Positions 7,369 through 14,133 of a stretch of 15,597 bases of DNA are shown here, piece after piece (within the stretch, counting starts at the first letter, position 1; each line of letters opens with the position of its first letter). Both the position numbers and the translations under genes were made by a program. The stretch covers positions 1 to 15,597 of the forward strand of contig JAOUIN010000029.1 of NCBI GenBank assembly GCA_029883965.1, written 5' to 3'. The notes beneath the pieces are model-generated. The model had not been told where the DNA came from and searched no databases. It worked only from the letters and a program-made list of their open reading frames with translations. Origin of the DNA: Betaproteobacteria bacterium. Lineage in GTDB: Bacteria > Pseudomonadota > Gammaproteobacteria > Burkholderiales > SG8-41.

Positions 7369-9876
7369 CTATCTGCGCAGCCTGAGGTAAATCTCCGGCA
7401 GCTTGTTCGGCAGGCTGTTGATGTGATCGAGCACCAGGTAATGCCCCGGCCCGAAAATCTGCGGCAGGTACTGGTTGGCCATGGTATCCACGGTAATGCA
7501 GAACGGATGCACACCCTTGGCCACCGCCTCCTTGACAGCCATGCGCGTGTCTTCATGCAGATAGCGCCGGTCGCCGCCGTCATCGTAATCCTCGGGCCGG
7601 CCGTCTGACAGCAGCAATAACAGACGGCGCCTGCTTTCGACGCCTTCGAAGCTCGCAGTGGCATGCCGGATCGCCGCGCCCATGCGCGTCGCCAGCCGCC
7701 CCGACATGCCGCCGATCTGCGCGCGGATGTCTTCGGACAGCGTCTCGTCGAAATCCTTGAGCATGTAATAACTGACGTTGTCGCGGTACTTGGAACAGAA
7801 TCCCGCAATCGAATAAGCGTCGCCGACTTCTTCCATGCTCTCGGCGAACAGCAGCACGCCCGCGCGCACCCGATCGACCAGCCGGCCGCCGCCTTCGGGC
7901 AGATGCTGCATGATCGACGTCGACATGTCGGCGAGCAGCGTCACCGCCACCTCACGCTGGCGGATCTCGCGCCGCTTGTAAATATTGGGGCGCGGCGACT
8001 GCCCGGCGCGTTTCTCGGCGACATAACTCACGACCGCATTCAGGTCCATGTCGTCACCGTCGAGCTGCTGCGTCAGCGGTGCGGTGCGCGTCGGCTTCTG
8101 CGACTGGATGGCCTTCTTCAGGCGCTTCAACGCGACGGCATACTGTTTCATCAGCCTGACCGTTTCGCCCATGTTCGATTCGGCCAGGCGCTTTTCCTGC
8201 ACCCAGCTCCAGTTGCGCTTGTAGCGCGATTCGCGGTAATCCCACTCCGGATACGGTATGCCCTTGTCGCTGCTGCCGTGGTTGGCCCCTTCCTTGTCGC
8301 CCTGGCTTGATGCGCGCGCCGACTGCCCCGACGAGTCACCGTAACTGGGCATTTCCTTCTGATCGCCGTCGCCCTGCTCTTCACCGGATTCGGCGTTCTG
8401 CGGCGCCTCGGTTTCCTCGCCGCCCTCGTCCTGCTGCTGGCTGTTCTGCTCGGCGCCGGGTTGCGACTGGTCCTGCTCGTCGTCACTCTCCTGCGGATGC
8501 GCCATCCGGGTCGCGTTCGGGCTGCGCCCCGGCAGGTACGCGGCGTAGAACGCCTCGAGATCGGTCACCGGCGTCAATTTCGATTTTTCGTAGAGTGTCC
8601 CCGCGACGCGGTAGGCCGTGGCCACCGTCGCATCCTCGGCGAACAGCGGCGCGAAACGCGGATCCGCGGGCGCGCCCGCGCGATGCGCCAGTGCCGCTTC
8701 TACGCTTTCGAGGGCCAGCTCGTAATAACCCTGAGACTCCGGGTGCCGCACGCCGAGCCCGTGGGCCGCATTGCACATGCGCTTCAGATAATTGGGCACG
8801 TTGTCCTGCACCCGGAAATCGATACGCAGGTCTTCACACAGATCAAAAATAAGCTGGAACCGCAGCGCATCGTCGCCGAACCGCATGAACAGCGGCGCCC
8901 ATGACACGGCGCCTTTTTGCGGGAATTCGATCTTCGCCTCGGCAAACATCTCCTGCATCGCCGCCCGGCTGAAGGTGCGGTAGTACATGTGGCCGGCGGT
9001 GTGCAGCAGCGCGAGGATCGCCTCCTCGCGATCGGCCATGACCGCAGGAAAATAAATGCTCTTGCCGTCGGTCTCGATGAACGGCCGTCCTTTTTCAGGA
9101 GACCAGGCGCTTTCCTTCAATTCGAATTCGCCGCCGAACCAGACATCGAGCAGCATGCCCAGCAGCCGGTTGCGGTCGGTCAGCCGGTATCCCGGCAGGT
9201 GCTCCAGCAGCAGCGACAGGCTTTCTTCGGACTCGAGCCGGAAATAGGCTTCGCCGCGCGCGCGTCCCGATTGCATGATGTCGGCGCCGCGCGAGGCCCA
9301 AGGCAGGATGGCCTGGGCACCGAGCAGGTTGCGTACACGGATTGCCCCTGGCAGATAAGTCGCCAGCATCAGCTTGCGCGACTCGTACAGCTCATCGGCC
9401 GGGGTCGCCAGTTGTTCAATGGCCGTGATGCCGCCGTGGCGTCCGGCCAGATCCAGCACCGGTGTCGAAAAATACGCAGCACCACTTTCGATCTGGCGCG
9501 CGCACCATACAAAACCGAGCTTGGCCCAGCGCGCTTCTCCGGCATGGCCCAGTGACCCGTAGGCGCGCGCGACATTGGCCATGAAGCCTTCGAGGGCGCG
9601 CCATGATGCACGCCACTGCATGAACGCCAGCGCCTGCTCCGTCCACGGCAGCACGGTCTCGGAAACCTTCTCCGCCTCGAGACTGCCGCGGATGAATGCC
9701 TTGCCCGCGTCACGCTCGAAACTGAACAGCGCGGTACAGGCGGCCAGCCACTGCAATGTCACCGCTTCTCCGTGCGGCAGTATCGCCGGCAGCACCTGCT
9801 CGACTTCGCGGTGTGCGACGACACTGAGGTCTTTCAACCGGGCGACTGCCTCTGTGATGGCGGGGGTAATTTTCAT
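7369..9876 (-). CDS. cbbO: CbbO/NorD-type VWA-domain protein (835 aa)
   Basis: Partner of the MoxR-type ATPase encoded just upstream. In characterised pairs (CbbQO for Rubisco, NorQD for nitric oxide reductase) this subunit recruits the client through its VWA domain. Layout: a helical N-terminal region (1-450) with LHTAGHMYY (His292, His296) and LCEDLRIDFR (347-356); a disordered acidic Gln/Glu-rich linker (about 460-535); and a C-terminal VWA domain (640-835). The metal-ion adhesion site is complete: DMSTS (650-654), Thr730 and SDG (Asp758). The ending, YLPQIFGPGHY then SLPNKLPEIYLRL, is typical of CbbO and NorD. The length favours CbbO over NorD as I know those families, but the assignment is not certain without a tree. 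The start ATG has no clear ribosome binding site, and an 88-bp repeat separates it from the ATPase gene. Confidence 0.88.
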   Translation of the reverse strand: MKITPAITEAVARLKDLSVVAHREVEQVLPAILPHGEAVTLQWLAACTALFSFERDAGKAFIRGSLEAEKVSETVLPWTEQALAFMQWRASWRALEGFMANVARAYGSLGHAGEARWAKLGFVWCARQIESGAAYFSTPVLDLAGRHGGITAIEQLATPADELYESRKLMLATYLPGAIRVRNLLGAQAILPWASRGADIMQSGRARGEAYFRLESEESLSLLLEHLPGYRLTDRNRLLGMLLDVWFGGEFELKESAWSPEKGRPFIETDGKSIYFPAVMADREEAILALLHTAGHMYYRTFSRAAMQEMFAEAKIEFPQKGAVSWAPLFMRFGDDALRFQLIFDLCEDLRIDFRVQDNVPNYLKRMCNAAHGLGVRHPESQGYYELALESVEAALAHRAGAPADPRFAPLFAEDATVATAYRVAGTLYEKSKLTPVTDLEAFYAAYLPGRSPNATRMAHPQESDDEQDQSQPGAEQNSQQQDEGGEETEAPQNAESGEEQGDGDQKEMPSYGDSSGQSARASSQGDKEGANHGSSDKGIPYPEWDYRESRYKRNWSWVQEKRLAESNMGETVRLMKQYAVALKRLKKAIQSQKPTRTAPLTQQLDGDDMDLNAVVSYVAEKRAGQSPRPNIYKRREIRQREVAVTLLADMSTSIMQHLPEGGGRLVDRVRAGVLLFAESMEEVGDAYSIAGFCSKYRDNVSYYMLKDFDETLSEDIRAQIGGMSGRLATRMGAAIRHATASFEGVESRRRLLLLLSDGRPEDYDDGGDRRYLHEDTRMAVKEAVAKGVHPFCITVDTMANQYLPQIFGPGHYLVLDHINSLPNKLPEIYLRLRR

Positions 9877-9910
9877 GGAAGCGTGGCTAATGGCAAAAAA
9901 CCTTTCCCTT

Positions 9911-9998
9911 CGTCATTCCGGCGCAAGCCGGAATCCAGGGACCCTGAACCCCGGTTTAACCCCCGAGGGGACGTCCTTCGGGGCGCAGCGAAATGACG
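9911..9998. mobile_element. MITE-like palindromic repeat (88 bp)
   Basis: The ends are an inverted pair, CGTCATT (9911-9917) and AATGACG (9992-9998). Just inside the left end is the perfect palindrome ATTCCGGCGCAAGCCGGAAT (9915-9934), of the dRS3 type known from Neisseria and common as dispersed repeats in other proteobacteria. A second hairpin, CCCCGAGG..TTCGGGG, lies at about 9961-9983. It is non-coding, with no transposase, and fills most of the 134-base gap between the AAA+ and VWA genes. It may fold in mRNA and adjust downstream expression. Confidence 0.8.
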
Positions 9999-10010
9999 AG
10001 TCGGAAACAA

Positions 10011-10856
10011 TCAGGCAAAGTGCGCCTGCACGATTTCCATCAGCGCGTCGTGGAGCTCGATGTCGTCGGTGATCGGATTGACCATCGCCACCTGGCAGGC
10101 GGCAACCGGATCGAGCCCCGCACCCATCATGCTCGCCGCATAGACCAGCGCGCGTGTCGATGTCGACTCTTCCAGCCCGTGGTCCTTCAGCAACCGCGCC
10201 TTGCGGCCGATGGCAACCAGTTTTTCCGCGATGTCCGCCTTCGTGCCCGGGACTTCCTGCAGCAGGATCTTGCGCTCGACGTCCTCCGGCGGAAAATCGA
10301 AGTTGATCGCGACGAAGCGCTGCTTGGTCGACGGCTTCAGATCCTTCAGCACGGTCTGGTATCCGGGATTATACGAAATCACCAGCATGAAATCCTCATG
10401 CGCATCGATTTCCTGACCCTTCTTCTCGATGGTCAGCTTGCGCCGGTGGTCGGTCAGCGAATGGATGACCACAGTCGAGTCGGTGCGCGCCTCGACGATC
10501 TCGTCGAGATAGCACACCGCACCCGCCTTCACCGCGCGCGTCAGCGGCCCGTCATGCCATACGGTTTCCGAACCTTCGAGCAGAAAGCGGCCCACCAGAT
10601 CCGAACTCGTCAGGTCTTCGTGGCACGACACCGTCACCAGCGGACGCTTCAGCTGGAACGCCATGTACTCGAGGAAGCGCGTCTTGCCGCAACCCGTCGG
10701 ACCTTTCAGCATCACCGGCAGGCGGCGCTTGTAGGCCGCCTCGAAAATCGCCACTTCGTTACCCTGCGGCTCGTAGTACGGTGCCTTATCGCCGGCCTGC
10801 GGCATCTGCACTATGTCGTGTTCCACACCGCGCACGCGGCTCGTTGCAGTCTTCAT
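10011..10856 (-). CDS. cbbQ: CbbQ/NorQ-type MoxR AAA+ ATPase
   Basis: ATP-driven remodelling enzyme that, with its VWA partner, activates or matures a client enzyme in the cytoplasm. Conserved features in the 281-residue protein: YYEPQGNEVAIFEAAY lead-in (27-42), Walker A GPTGCGKT (52-59), DLVGRFLL (86-93), Walker B CYLDEI (115-120), the sensor region ISYNPGYQ (about 165) and STKQRF with a probable arginine finger. The C-terminal STRALVYAASMM and NPITDD segments match CbbQ/NorQ. Wording is intermediate: FLEYMAF and DLVGRFLL lean to CbbQ, GPLTRAV to NorQ. The start is ATG 10856, with GGAG spaced five bases ahead; a TTG one codon earlier is less likely. It is 45 bases downstream of the 144-residue gene and upstream of the VWA gene, forming one unit despite the intervening repeat. 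No Rubisco or NOR genes are in the window. Confidence 0.92.
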   Translation of the reverse strand: MKTATSRVRGVEHDIVQMPQAGDKAPYYEPQGNEVAIFEAAYKRRLPVMLKGPTGCGKTRFLEYMAFQLKRPLVTVSCHEDLTSSDLVGRFLLEGSETVWHDGPLTRAVKAGAVCYLDEIVEARTDSTVVIHSLTDHRRKLTIEKKGQEIDAHEDFMLVISYNPGYQTVLKDLKPSTKQRFVAINFDFPPEDVERKILLQEVPGTKADIAEKLVAIGRKARLLKDHGLEESTSTRALVYAASMMGAGLDPVAACQVAMVNPITDDIELHDALMEIVQAHFA

Positions 10857-10901
10857 CAATGCTCCAGATTCGATTACGGGAATTTACTGCAGGACAGCGG
10901 A

Positions 10902-11336
10902 CTAATCCGCCAGCCTGCCTTCACGGACGCAACGCGTTTTGATGTAGAGGTAAACATGCCGCGCCGTGCGCACGGCCATTTTCTCCGGGACCTTCGGCAA
11001 CGCGTCCCTGCGCCCCATATTAATACAGTTGCGGTAGTACACAAGTTCGCGGCAATTGTCGCGAATCGCATTCCACGTCGGATCCCCCTTCACCAGCACC
11101 TTGAACACCTCGAGAAAATCGGCATCCTCGTGCGGCGGCGCCTTCTGTCCGGCAGCCGCGACATAGGCCGTGACCAGCCGCTGCGTCAGCGCGATCGCCG
11201 CATCGACAGTCTCTATCAGCGGCAGCTCGTCGCCGCGCGCGATCGCGGCCTCGCGCGCCGCCAGCGCCGCATCGACCGCAGCGGCAGCGGCAGCCAGTTC
11301 GCCCTGCGGCGCATCCGCGTCTAGAATGCGGGACAT
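10902..11336 (-). CDS. Uncharacterised helical protein heading the ATPase/VWA unit (144 aa)
   Basis: I do not recognise the family. The N-terminal half is Ala-rich helix (residues about 12-35, then 42-63), probably a helical hairpin. The C-terminal half is more distinctive: FLEVFKVLVKGDPTWNAIRD, ELVYYRNCINMGRRDALP and VPEKMAVRTARHVYLYIKTR, with aromatic and basic residues spaced as in a structured helical domain. No signal peptide or membrane segment, so cytoplasmic. The only ATG is at 11336, without a good ribosome binding site. Position directly ahead of the AAA+ gene on the same strand suggests a third component, such as an adaptor or client-specific factor. Nitrosomonas cbbLSQON operons contain a further small gene of unknown function, cbbN; I cannot show that this is its equivalent. 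Confidence 0.8.
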   Translation of the reverse strand: MSRILDADAPQGELAAAAAAVDAALAAREAAIARGDELPLIETVDAAIALTQRLVTAYVAAAGQKAPPHEDADFLEVFKVLVKGDPTWNAIRDNCRELVYYRNCINMGRRDALPKVPEKMAVRTARHVYLYIKTRCVREGRLAD

Positions 11337-11354
11337 CGCAACGAGGAGTGCATC

Positions 11355-11681
11355 ATGTCAGAAAATATCATAAAAATGATTAAAATCAACAATTTACAAT
11401 ATAATACCCTGCGCGACCCGCAAGTTTACCGGCGCGTCGCCGGTGACCCGTTCCGCCTACAGGTCGTCGTCGCAGGCCGCGGTCCCGTGCAGGTCACGCT
11501 CACTGATGAAAAAGGCGCAAACCTCGCGCAAAGTGATGTGCAGGCACCAGGGACATTTTCGCACGAGCTGACATTTGCGAAACCCGGCGTGCGCATCGTG
11601 ACCGTCACCGCTCAACATGCGGACCACAGTGAATCACGCAACATGCGCCTGGATGTGATGGCGCATGCGTGGGTGGGATAA
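11355..11681 (+). CDS. Small predicted beta-sandwich (Ig-like) protein, 108 aa
   Basis: No family recognised. After an Asn/Ile/Lys-rich N-terminus (about 18 residues encoded by AT-rich DNA), the rest alternates short strands and turns: FRLQVVVAGRGPVQVTLTDE, then a Gly-Ala turn, then PGTFSHELTFAKPGVRIVTV, ending in LDVMAHAWVG. The PGTF...F..PGVR..TVTA pattern resembles Ig-like or SoxZ-like sandwiches. No signal peptide or transmembrane segment, so probably cytoplasmic. The start is ATG 11355, with GAGGAG seven bases ahead, clearly better than any alternative. It is transcribed away from the 144-residue gene, and only 18 bases separate the two start codons, so the promoters overlap coding sequence. 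The divergent arrangement suggests shared control with the ATPase/VWA unit. Confidence 0.75.
   Translation: MSENIIKMIKINNLQYNTLRDPQVYRRVAGDPFRLQVVVAGRGPVQVTLTDEKGANLAQSDVQAPGTFSHELTFAKPGVRIVTVTAQHADHSESRNMRLDVMAHAWVG
11376..11389. promoter_or_regulatory. FNR/ANR-like palindrome in the divergent start region
   Basis: ATGATtaaaATCAA matches nine of ten fixed positions of TTGAT-N4-ATCAA. It lies inside the 5' coding end of the 108-residue gene and about 46 bases (centre) upstream of the divergent 144-residue gene start, roughly where an activator would sit for a very short leader. The local AT-richness raises the chance of a random match. Confidence 0.28.
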
Positions 11682-11733
11682 GAACCGAACACAAGCTGAT
11701 TGCACGCTCACCCCGAGTTTTGCCGCCAGCCCC

Positions 11734-11779
11734 GCGAACTTTTCTCCGCGCCGGTTCCTTCTGCGCAAGAAAAGTTCGC
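11734..11779. repeat. 12-bp perfect inverted repeat (stem-loop)
   Basis: GCGAACTTTTCT (11734-11745) and AGAAAAGTTCGC (11768-11779) are exact complements around a 22-base loop whose ends can add three more pairs (CGC/GCG). It starts 52 bases after the 108-residue gene stop. There is no T-run, so a classical intrinsic terminator is unlikely. It may be an mRNA 3'-end stabiliser, a factor-dependent terminator hairpin or a small mobile repeat. Confidence 0.6.
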
Positions 11780-11920
11780 AATTCATACAATCCTTCCGCG
11801 CCTCCACGTCGTGTAGACACCAAAGCCTTTAGATAAGCAGCCAGTACCCGCTCCAGTATCCTGTCTGACCACCTTTTAAATACTCATATTTTTTTTATAA
11901 AAAACAGATAGTTACGTCAT

Positions 11921-11939
11921 ATTATCGCCGTGCGATAAT
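11921..11939. promoter_or_regulatory. Perfect palindrome, candidate operator of GspE-receiver gene
   Basis: ATTATCGCcgtGCGATAAT has exact 8-bp arms around three bases. It ends 25 bases before the ATG and overlaps both candidate -10 sequences (TATTAT, GATAAT), a typical place for a repressor site. No known regulator motif is assigned. Confidence 0.55.
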
Positions 11940-11964
11940 TCACCTTTCTCAATTGGAGCGTCTG

Positions 11965-14121
11965 ATGGCAGCTGGGCGTGACTTGTTTGATCCGATGAAG
12001 TTGGACCTGATAACGCCGCAGGAACGCCTGCGCCTGCTGGCGGTCGCTGCGTTTCCGCAATCCAAAAAATTAGCCGATGTGAAATTGGGACGCACGGCGC
12101 GTCAAGTCTGGCGCGATTTATGTTTGGCTGCCGATCTGGACCCGTGGAAACTTGCTGCGGGAATCGGTCAGCAACTGGAAGTGCCTGTTGCCGAAAATCT
12201 GAGTAAATCCGACCCCAGCGTCGCACGACTAATACCCGAGCAACTTGCACGCGCAACGATGATTCTACCGTTGCAGGAAGTGGGCGGGAGGTTGCATGTA
12301 GCCTGTGCCTACCCGTTCGAAGGTGGCGGAATCCGCCGCATACGATTCGCTTCGGACCGTCGTTTGAAGCTGTTCATCGCTCCTCCTGAAGACATCGAAA
12401 ACGCGATCGCCATTACGTATTCGCTCGCCGCAGAACGTCAGAGCCAGGCTCTCGGGACATTACTCTTTTCCGCTGATGAGAAGACCACGGCGATTGCGGG
12501 GCAGGACGACCAGAGTGCCGTGGTGCGCCTTGTTCAGGGCTTGATGATGAAAGCCATTGAGGCTGGGGCATCGGACTTACACGTGCAGCCGTTTGCAGGG
12601 GGTGGCATGGTGCGCATCCGCGTCGACGGCGTTCTGCGGCGCCTGGCTTTCTTGCCTGGACCGGTGTTGCCGGCACTGATCCGTTTTGTGAAAGCGCATG
12701 GCGGCATGGATCCGACTAACGATCGTGCTGCGCAGGACGGGCGGGTTTCCATCGTTTCGGACGATCATGATTTCGACGTGCGTCTGTCGGTGCTGCCGGC
12801 AAGCCGCGGCGAACGGCTGGTGCTGCGTTTTCTGGACCAAAATCGCATATACCGGTTGAGCGCTGCCAGTTTTTCTATTGCGGAACTGCGTGCGTTTCGC
12901 CGCATGATCAGTAACACCAGTGGCGTGGTCCTGCTTACCGGGCCCACTGGTTCAGGCAAGACTTCAACGCTGTATTCGATGATCGCTGAAGTCAACAAGA
13001 TAGGCGTCAGCATCATCACCGTGGAAAATCCGGTCGAGTACCGGGTAGCAGGCATTTCCCAGGTCGAAGTGAATCCGAAGGCCGGGCTGACGTTTGGCAC
13101 TGCGTTGCGCTCCATCTTGCGACAGGACCCCGACGTAGTAATGATCGGAGAAATACGCGACCGCGAAACCGCAGAGATCGCGATGCAGGCTGCTCTCACC
13201 GGGCACTTGGTGCTCTCGACATTACACACCAACGATGCCCTGACCGCCATTCCGCGACTGATCGACTTGGGCGTCGATCCCTCCGTGCTGAGCGATGCGC
13301 TGACGGCCGTAGTAGCACAGCGGCTGGTACGACGCTTGTGCAAGGAATGTCGCGCGCCGGTTTGCGAGCCTTACAAGACGGCAGACCACCTCTTTCGCCA
13401 GGTGACCGGCGAGTGGCCAGGCTATCGCCCGGTAGGTTGTGAAAAGTGCGCGCATACCGGGTACTCAGGGCGCATGCCAGTAACTGAAGTAGTAGAGATG
13501 ACACCTGAACTGGCACAGGCGATTTCACACGGCGACCGCAGCCTGCCGGCTTTGCGCGAAATCTCCAAAGGGCCCTTGTCATCCATCGCGGTCACCGCAG
13601 CGGCACATGTCATATCGGGTGATACGTCGGTGCACGAAGTGGTACGCGTGATTGGTCAGCGCTTCTGGAAGGGCGCCGCAGCAGGCTTTGACCGGACACC
13701 GCCCGGAGAAGCCTCGCTTACCATGTGGAATGGCGAACAAGAAGATGCAACCATGCGTGTGCTGGTGTTCCACCGTGATGAAGATAAGGCCAAAGCGATT
13801 GGCGAGGCGCTGAAGCTGGAAAAATTCGTGCCGTTGATTGCCACTACACCGGACCAGGCACGTAAGTTAGTCGAAGCTGAAGAAGACGTAGTGCTGATTG
13901 TGGCGGATATCGATCCCGCACCGGGGCAAACCGGATTCGAACTGCTTAAGTCGCTGCGCCTGTTTCTGGCCTGGGCGCAACTGCCGGCGTTACCCATCGT
14001 GCACCCAGAGGACAATGTGGTACGTGAAGCCCTGGAGACGCATGGTTTGCCGGATTACCTGATCCATCCGGTAGCGCCCGAGCACATTGCAGCGCGCGCC
14101 CGCTACCTGATGACCCACTGA
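11965..14121 (+). CDS. GspE/PilB-type secretion ATPase with C-terminal receiver-like domain
   Basis: Hexameric ATPase of the type II secretion / type IV pilus assembly family, 718 residues. An N-terminal GspE_N/MshEN-like domain (about 80-152: LIPEQLARATMILPLQEV, HVACAYPF) precedes the motor: SDLHVQP (203-209), Walker A GPTGSGKT (326-333), the Asp box VENPVEYR, Walker B VVMIGEIRD (391-399) and the His box GHLVLSTLHTND (413-424). A zinc site is formed by Cys459/Cys462 and Cys492/Cys495. After the motor, residues 597-718 resemble a response-regulator receiver: acidic pocket HRDED, candidate acceptor Asp648 or Asp650 before PGQTGFELLKSLR, and the terminal YLIHPV where Lys is usual. The start is ATG 11965, with GGAG six bases ahead. 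No other secretion or pilus genes are adjacent. Base composition looks somewhat more AT-rich than its neighbours. Confidence 0.93.
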   Translation: MAAGRDLFDPMKLDLITPQERLRLLAVAAFPQSKKLADVKLGRTARQVWRDLCLAADLDPWKLAAGIGQQLEVPVAENLSKSDPSVARLIPEQLARATMILPLQEVGGRLHVACAYPFEGGGIRRIRFASDRRLKLFIAPPEDIENAIAITYSLAAERQSQALGTLLFSADEKTTAIAGQDDQSAVVRLVQGLMMKAIEAGASDLHVQPFAGGGMVRIRVDGVLRRLAFLPGPVLPALIRFVKAHGGMDPTNDRAAQDGRVSIVSDDHDFDVRLSVLPASRGERLVLRFLDQNRIYRLSAASFSIAELRAFRRMISNTSGVVLLTGPTGSGKTSTLYSMIAEVNKIGVSIITVENPVEYRVAGISQVEVNPKAGLTFGTALRSILRQDPDVVMIGEIRDRETAEIAMQAALTGHLVLSTLHTNDALTAIPRLIDLGVDPSVLSDALTAVVAQRLVRRLCKECRAPVCEPYKTADHLFRQVTGEWPGYRPVGCEKCAHTGYSGRMPVTEVVEMTPELAQAISHGDRSLPALREISKGPLSSIAVTAAAHVISGDTSVHEVVRVIGQRFWKGAAAGFDRTPPGEASLTMWNGEQEDATMRVLVFHRDEDKAKAIGEALKLEKFVPLIATTPDQARKLVEAEEDVVLIVADIDPAPGQTGFELLKSLRLFLAWAQLPALPIVHPEDNVVREALETHGLPDYLIHPVAPEHIAARARYLMTH

Positions 14122-14133
14122 TTCGGAAATGGA

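Larger units (their letters stand above)
11682..11964. other. Intergenic region ahead of GspE-receiver gene
   Basis: This 283-base stretch has no open frame of note. It contains a 12-bp-arm inverted repeat (11734-11779), a plain segment (11780-11870) and an AT-rich tract (about 11871-11925) leading to a perfect palindrome (11921-11939) just ahead of the next gene. The AT-rich tract with TATTAT at 11920-11925 and GATAAT at 11934-11939 is the likely promoter zone, but no clear -35 partner is seen. Confidence 0.6.

Noticed and set aside
11400..11405. TATAAT as the promoter of the 108-residue gene
   Set aside because: It lies downstream of the well-supported start codon and ribosome binding site, with no suitable later start in frame, so it cannot drive that gene as annotated.
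7369..11681. Interpretation as a toxin-antitoxin or antiphage ternary system because of AAA+ and VWA proteins
   Set aside because: The AAA+ and VWA sequences match the housekeeping CbbQO/NorQD type closely, and no effector nuclease, protease or mobile-island hallmark is present.
11605..11823. 72-codon minus-strand open frame in the intergenic region
   Set aside because: It has no convincing start signal, its product is low-complexity and basic, and it runs through the inverted repeat and into the end of the plus-strand gene.
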